5,927 nt of DNA from Deinococcales bacterium (GTDB taxonomy: Bacteria; Deinococcota; Deinococci; Deinococcales; Deinococcaceae): contig JANYFS010000494.1 in NCBI GenBank assembly GCA_025359705.1, positions 1-5,927 on the forward strand, in the 5' to 3' direction. Made by a program: the position numbers and the translations under genes. Each line of letters begins with the position of its first letter. The first letter of the stretch is position 1. This document shows positions 4,899-5,927 of this stretch, in pieces. The notes below the pieces were generated by a model. It was given only the letters and a program-made list of their open reading frames with translations. It was not told where the DNA came from and searched no databases.

Positions 4899-5927
4899 TT
4901 GAAGCATTCGGAAAAGCAGGAGAATACAAACCTACCCACGGATGCCCAGCTCGAGCCAAAGGTGGAGGGTCGCCGTCTGGGAGACCGTTTGGCGGCGGCG
5001 CGGCGCAACCATTTTGTGGGACGAATCGAGGAACTCGAGGCTTTTGCAAGGATGCTGCGGCCCAATCCTGATTTTTCTTTGCTGTTTATTCATGGCCCTG
5101 GTGGAATGGGTAAGAGTTCTTTGCTCTCCGAATTCGCTCGAGTCTGTTTGGACCAACATTGGACCCCCTTACTGTTGGATGCCCGCAACATCGACCCTTC
5201 CCCCGATGGTTTTTTGCAGGCACTGGCAGGGGTGATGCGGCTCGAGCCGAATGTTTCGCCCTTACTGGCCTTGGAACAGGGTGCGCTCGAGGGGCTGCAC
5301 GGCGGGGTGTTGCTACTGGACACCTTCGAGAATCTCAAGCCTTTGGATGCCTGGTTGCGCGAACGGTTTTTACCCGAACTCCCCGAGGCCATGCGGGTGG
5401 TGCTGGCAGGACGGGAGCCGCCCAACCCCCAGTGGAGCGGCGACTCGGGTTGGCGGGAACTGATGCGGGTGCAAGGTTTGCGAAACCTGCGCCCCACCGA
5501 GAGCCGCGAGCTTCTGCACAAACGGGGCTTGCCCAGCACTGCCCAAGACGCGCTGCTGGCCTTTACTCATGGGCATCCACTGGCCCTGTCTTTGGTGGCA
5601 GAAACCTTCCGTAGCCAGGCTGCCAACCCCTCGCTCGAGTTCGACCCCGACCAACACCCCGATATGCTGCGTACCCTGCTCGAGCGCTTCGTCCAAAGCG
5701 TACCCAGCCCCGCCCACCGCGCCACCCTCGAGATTTGCGCTTTGGTGCATACCACCACTGAATCGGTGCTGGCAGCGGGTTTGGATGCCCCCGAAGTCCA
5801 TGAATTGTTCGCCTGGCTGCGCTCGCTGTCTTTTGTGCAGGAGGGGCCAAATGGCCTCAGCCCGCATGAGCTGTTGAGAGATGTGATCCACCGCGATTTG
5901 CGCTGGCGCAACCCCGATTGGAATGCC
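4899..5927 (+). CDS. STAND/NB-ARC-like P-loop ATPase, N-terminal part (runs off the window edge)
   Basis: The frame is open from the stop at 4887-4889 to the window end (343 codons from TTG 4899). It has no in-frame ATG before 5052, so a TTG or GTG start is likely: TTG 4899 is used here; GTG 4962 and TTG 4989 are alternatives. With that numbering, RLAAARRNHFVGRIEELEAF leads into a Walker A motif GPGGMGKSS (66-74), a Walker B-like VLLLDTFE (137-144, Asp141), LAGREPP with Arg172 (sensor-like), and GHPLAL (225-230), the GxP motif of STAND ATPases. HELLRDVIHRDLRWR near the edge resembles the region after the ATPase module in large regulator-like proteins. STAND proteins typically switch on ligand binding and carry a C-terminal effector or sensor domain, which is outside the window. 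It is GC-rich compared with the rest of the window and has eight CTCGAG sites. A regulatory role is inferred. Confidence 0.8.
   Translation, partial: MKHSEKQENTNLPTDAQLEPKVEGRRLGDRLAAARRNHFVGRIEELEAFARMLRPNPDFSLLFIHGPGGMGKSSLLSEFARVCLDQHWTPLLLDARNIDPSPDGFLQALAGVMRLEPNVSPLLALEQGALEGLHGGVLLLDTFENLKPLDAWLRERFLPELPEAMRVVLAGREPPNPQWSGDSGWRELMRVQGLRNLRPTESRELLHKRGLPSTAQDALLAFTHGHPLALSLVAETFRSQAANPSLEFDPDQHPDMLRTLLERFVQSVPSPAHRATLEICALVHTTTESVLAAGLDAPEVHELFAWLRSLSFVQEGPNGLSPHELLRDVIHRDLRWRNPDWNA

Larger units (their letters stand above)
129..5732. repeat. Highly iterated palindrome CTCGAG, 39 copies
   Basis: First bases counted by eye: 129, 188, 601, 865, 1092, 1125, 1279, 1353, 1521, 1533, 1715, 1739, 1787, 1847, 2129, 2225, 2264, 2657, 2763, 2830, 2940, 2965, 3442, 3642, 3659, 3727, 4412, 4606, 4637, 4754, 4800, 4950, 5034, 5137, 5241, 5286, 5634, 5679, 5727. 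Random sequence would give about 1.4. Copies are in genes, spacers and the IS. In genes they are read as Leu-Glu, as Ser-Ser/Ser-Arg, or as Arg in the third phase, so the constraint is on DNA rather than protein. Confidence 0.92.

Noticed and set aside
4617..4907. Minus-strand open frame of 96 codons in the divergent region
   Set aside because: It is rich in Cys and Pro, part of it is the translated 14-bp repeat, it has no family resemblance, and it overlaps the probable DUF4331 promoter.
129..5732. CTCGAG copies as a cloning artefact or a CRISPR-like array
   Set aside because: Sites are irregularly spaced, lie inside conserved codons in three phases, and lack constant-length spacers.
5370..5891. 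Minus-strand open frame of 173 codons opposite the ATPase
   Set aside because: The plus strand carries the Walker and GxP motifs; long antisense frames are expected in GC-rich coding DNA.

Overview
The window carries a three-gene minus-strand cluster encoding exported or membrane proteins. Reading in the direction of transcription, it runs from a DUF4331 secreted protein (4551 to 3055), through a periplasmic TPR-repeat protein (2857 to 1664), to a HupE/UreJ-like multipass membrane protein (1667 to 492). The start of an IS982-family transposase runs off the left edge (140 to 1, minus). The N-terminal part of a STAND-type ATPase runs off the right edge (about 4899 to 5927, plus), divergent from the cluster.

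The organism is a bacterium that exports proteins through Sec-type signal peptides and uses strong GGAGG/AGGAG ribosome binding sites. GC content is uneven: AT-rich at the left around the IS, intermediate in the cluster, and GC-rich in the ATPase. The clearest genomic signature is the palindrome CTCGAG. I count 39 copies in 5927 bases, against about 1.4 expected by chance, in all three codon phases and in spacers. This resembles the highly iterated palindromes of cyanobacteria (HIP1), but with a different word. The genus cannot be named from the sequence; a Deinococcota- or Chloroflexota-like source is only a guess.

Layout: 1-140 is the transposase N-terminus. 141-491 is non-coding, with the probable IS end and the tail of the cluster. 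492-2857 is the coupled HupE-like/TPR pair, joined by an ATGA overlap. 2858-3054 is a spacer with a GC-rich hairpin that probably ends the DUF4331 transcript and a weak promoter candidate for the TPR gene. 3055-4551 is the DUF4331 gene. 4552-4898 is a divergent intergenic region with short tandem repeats and a perfect 10-bp dyad. 4899-5927 is the ATPase.

The three clustered proteins all act at or outside the cytoplasmic membrane. The permease-like protein has family-type His/Asp motifs and an EF-hand loop outside the membrane. This suggests a metal-linked or assembly function for the cluster, but that is inference. The adjacent STAND protein could be a sensor or regulator, but only proximity supports a link.
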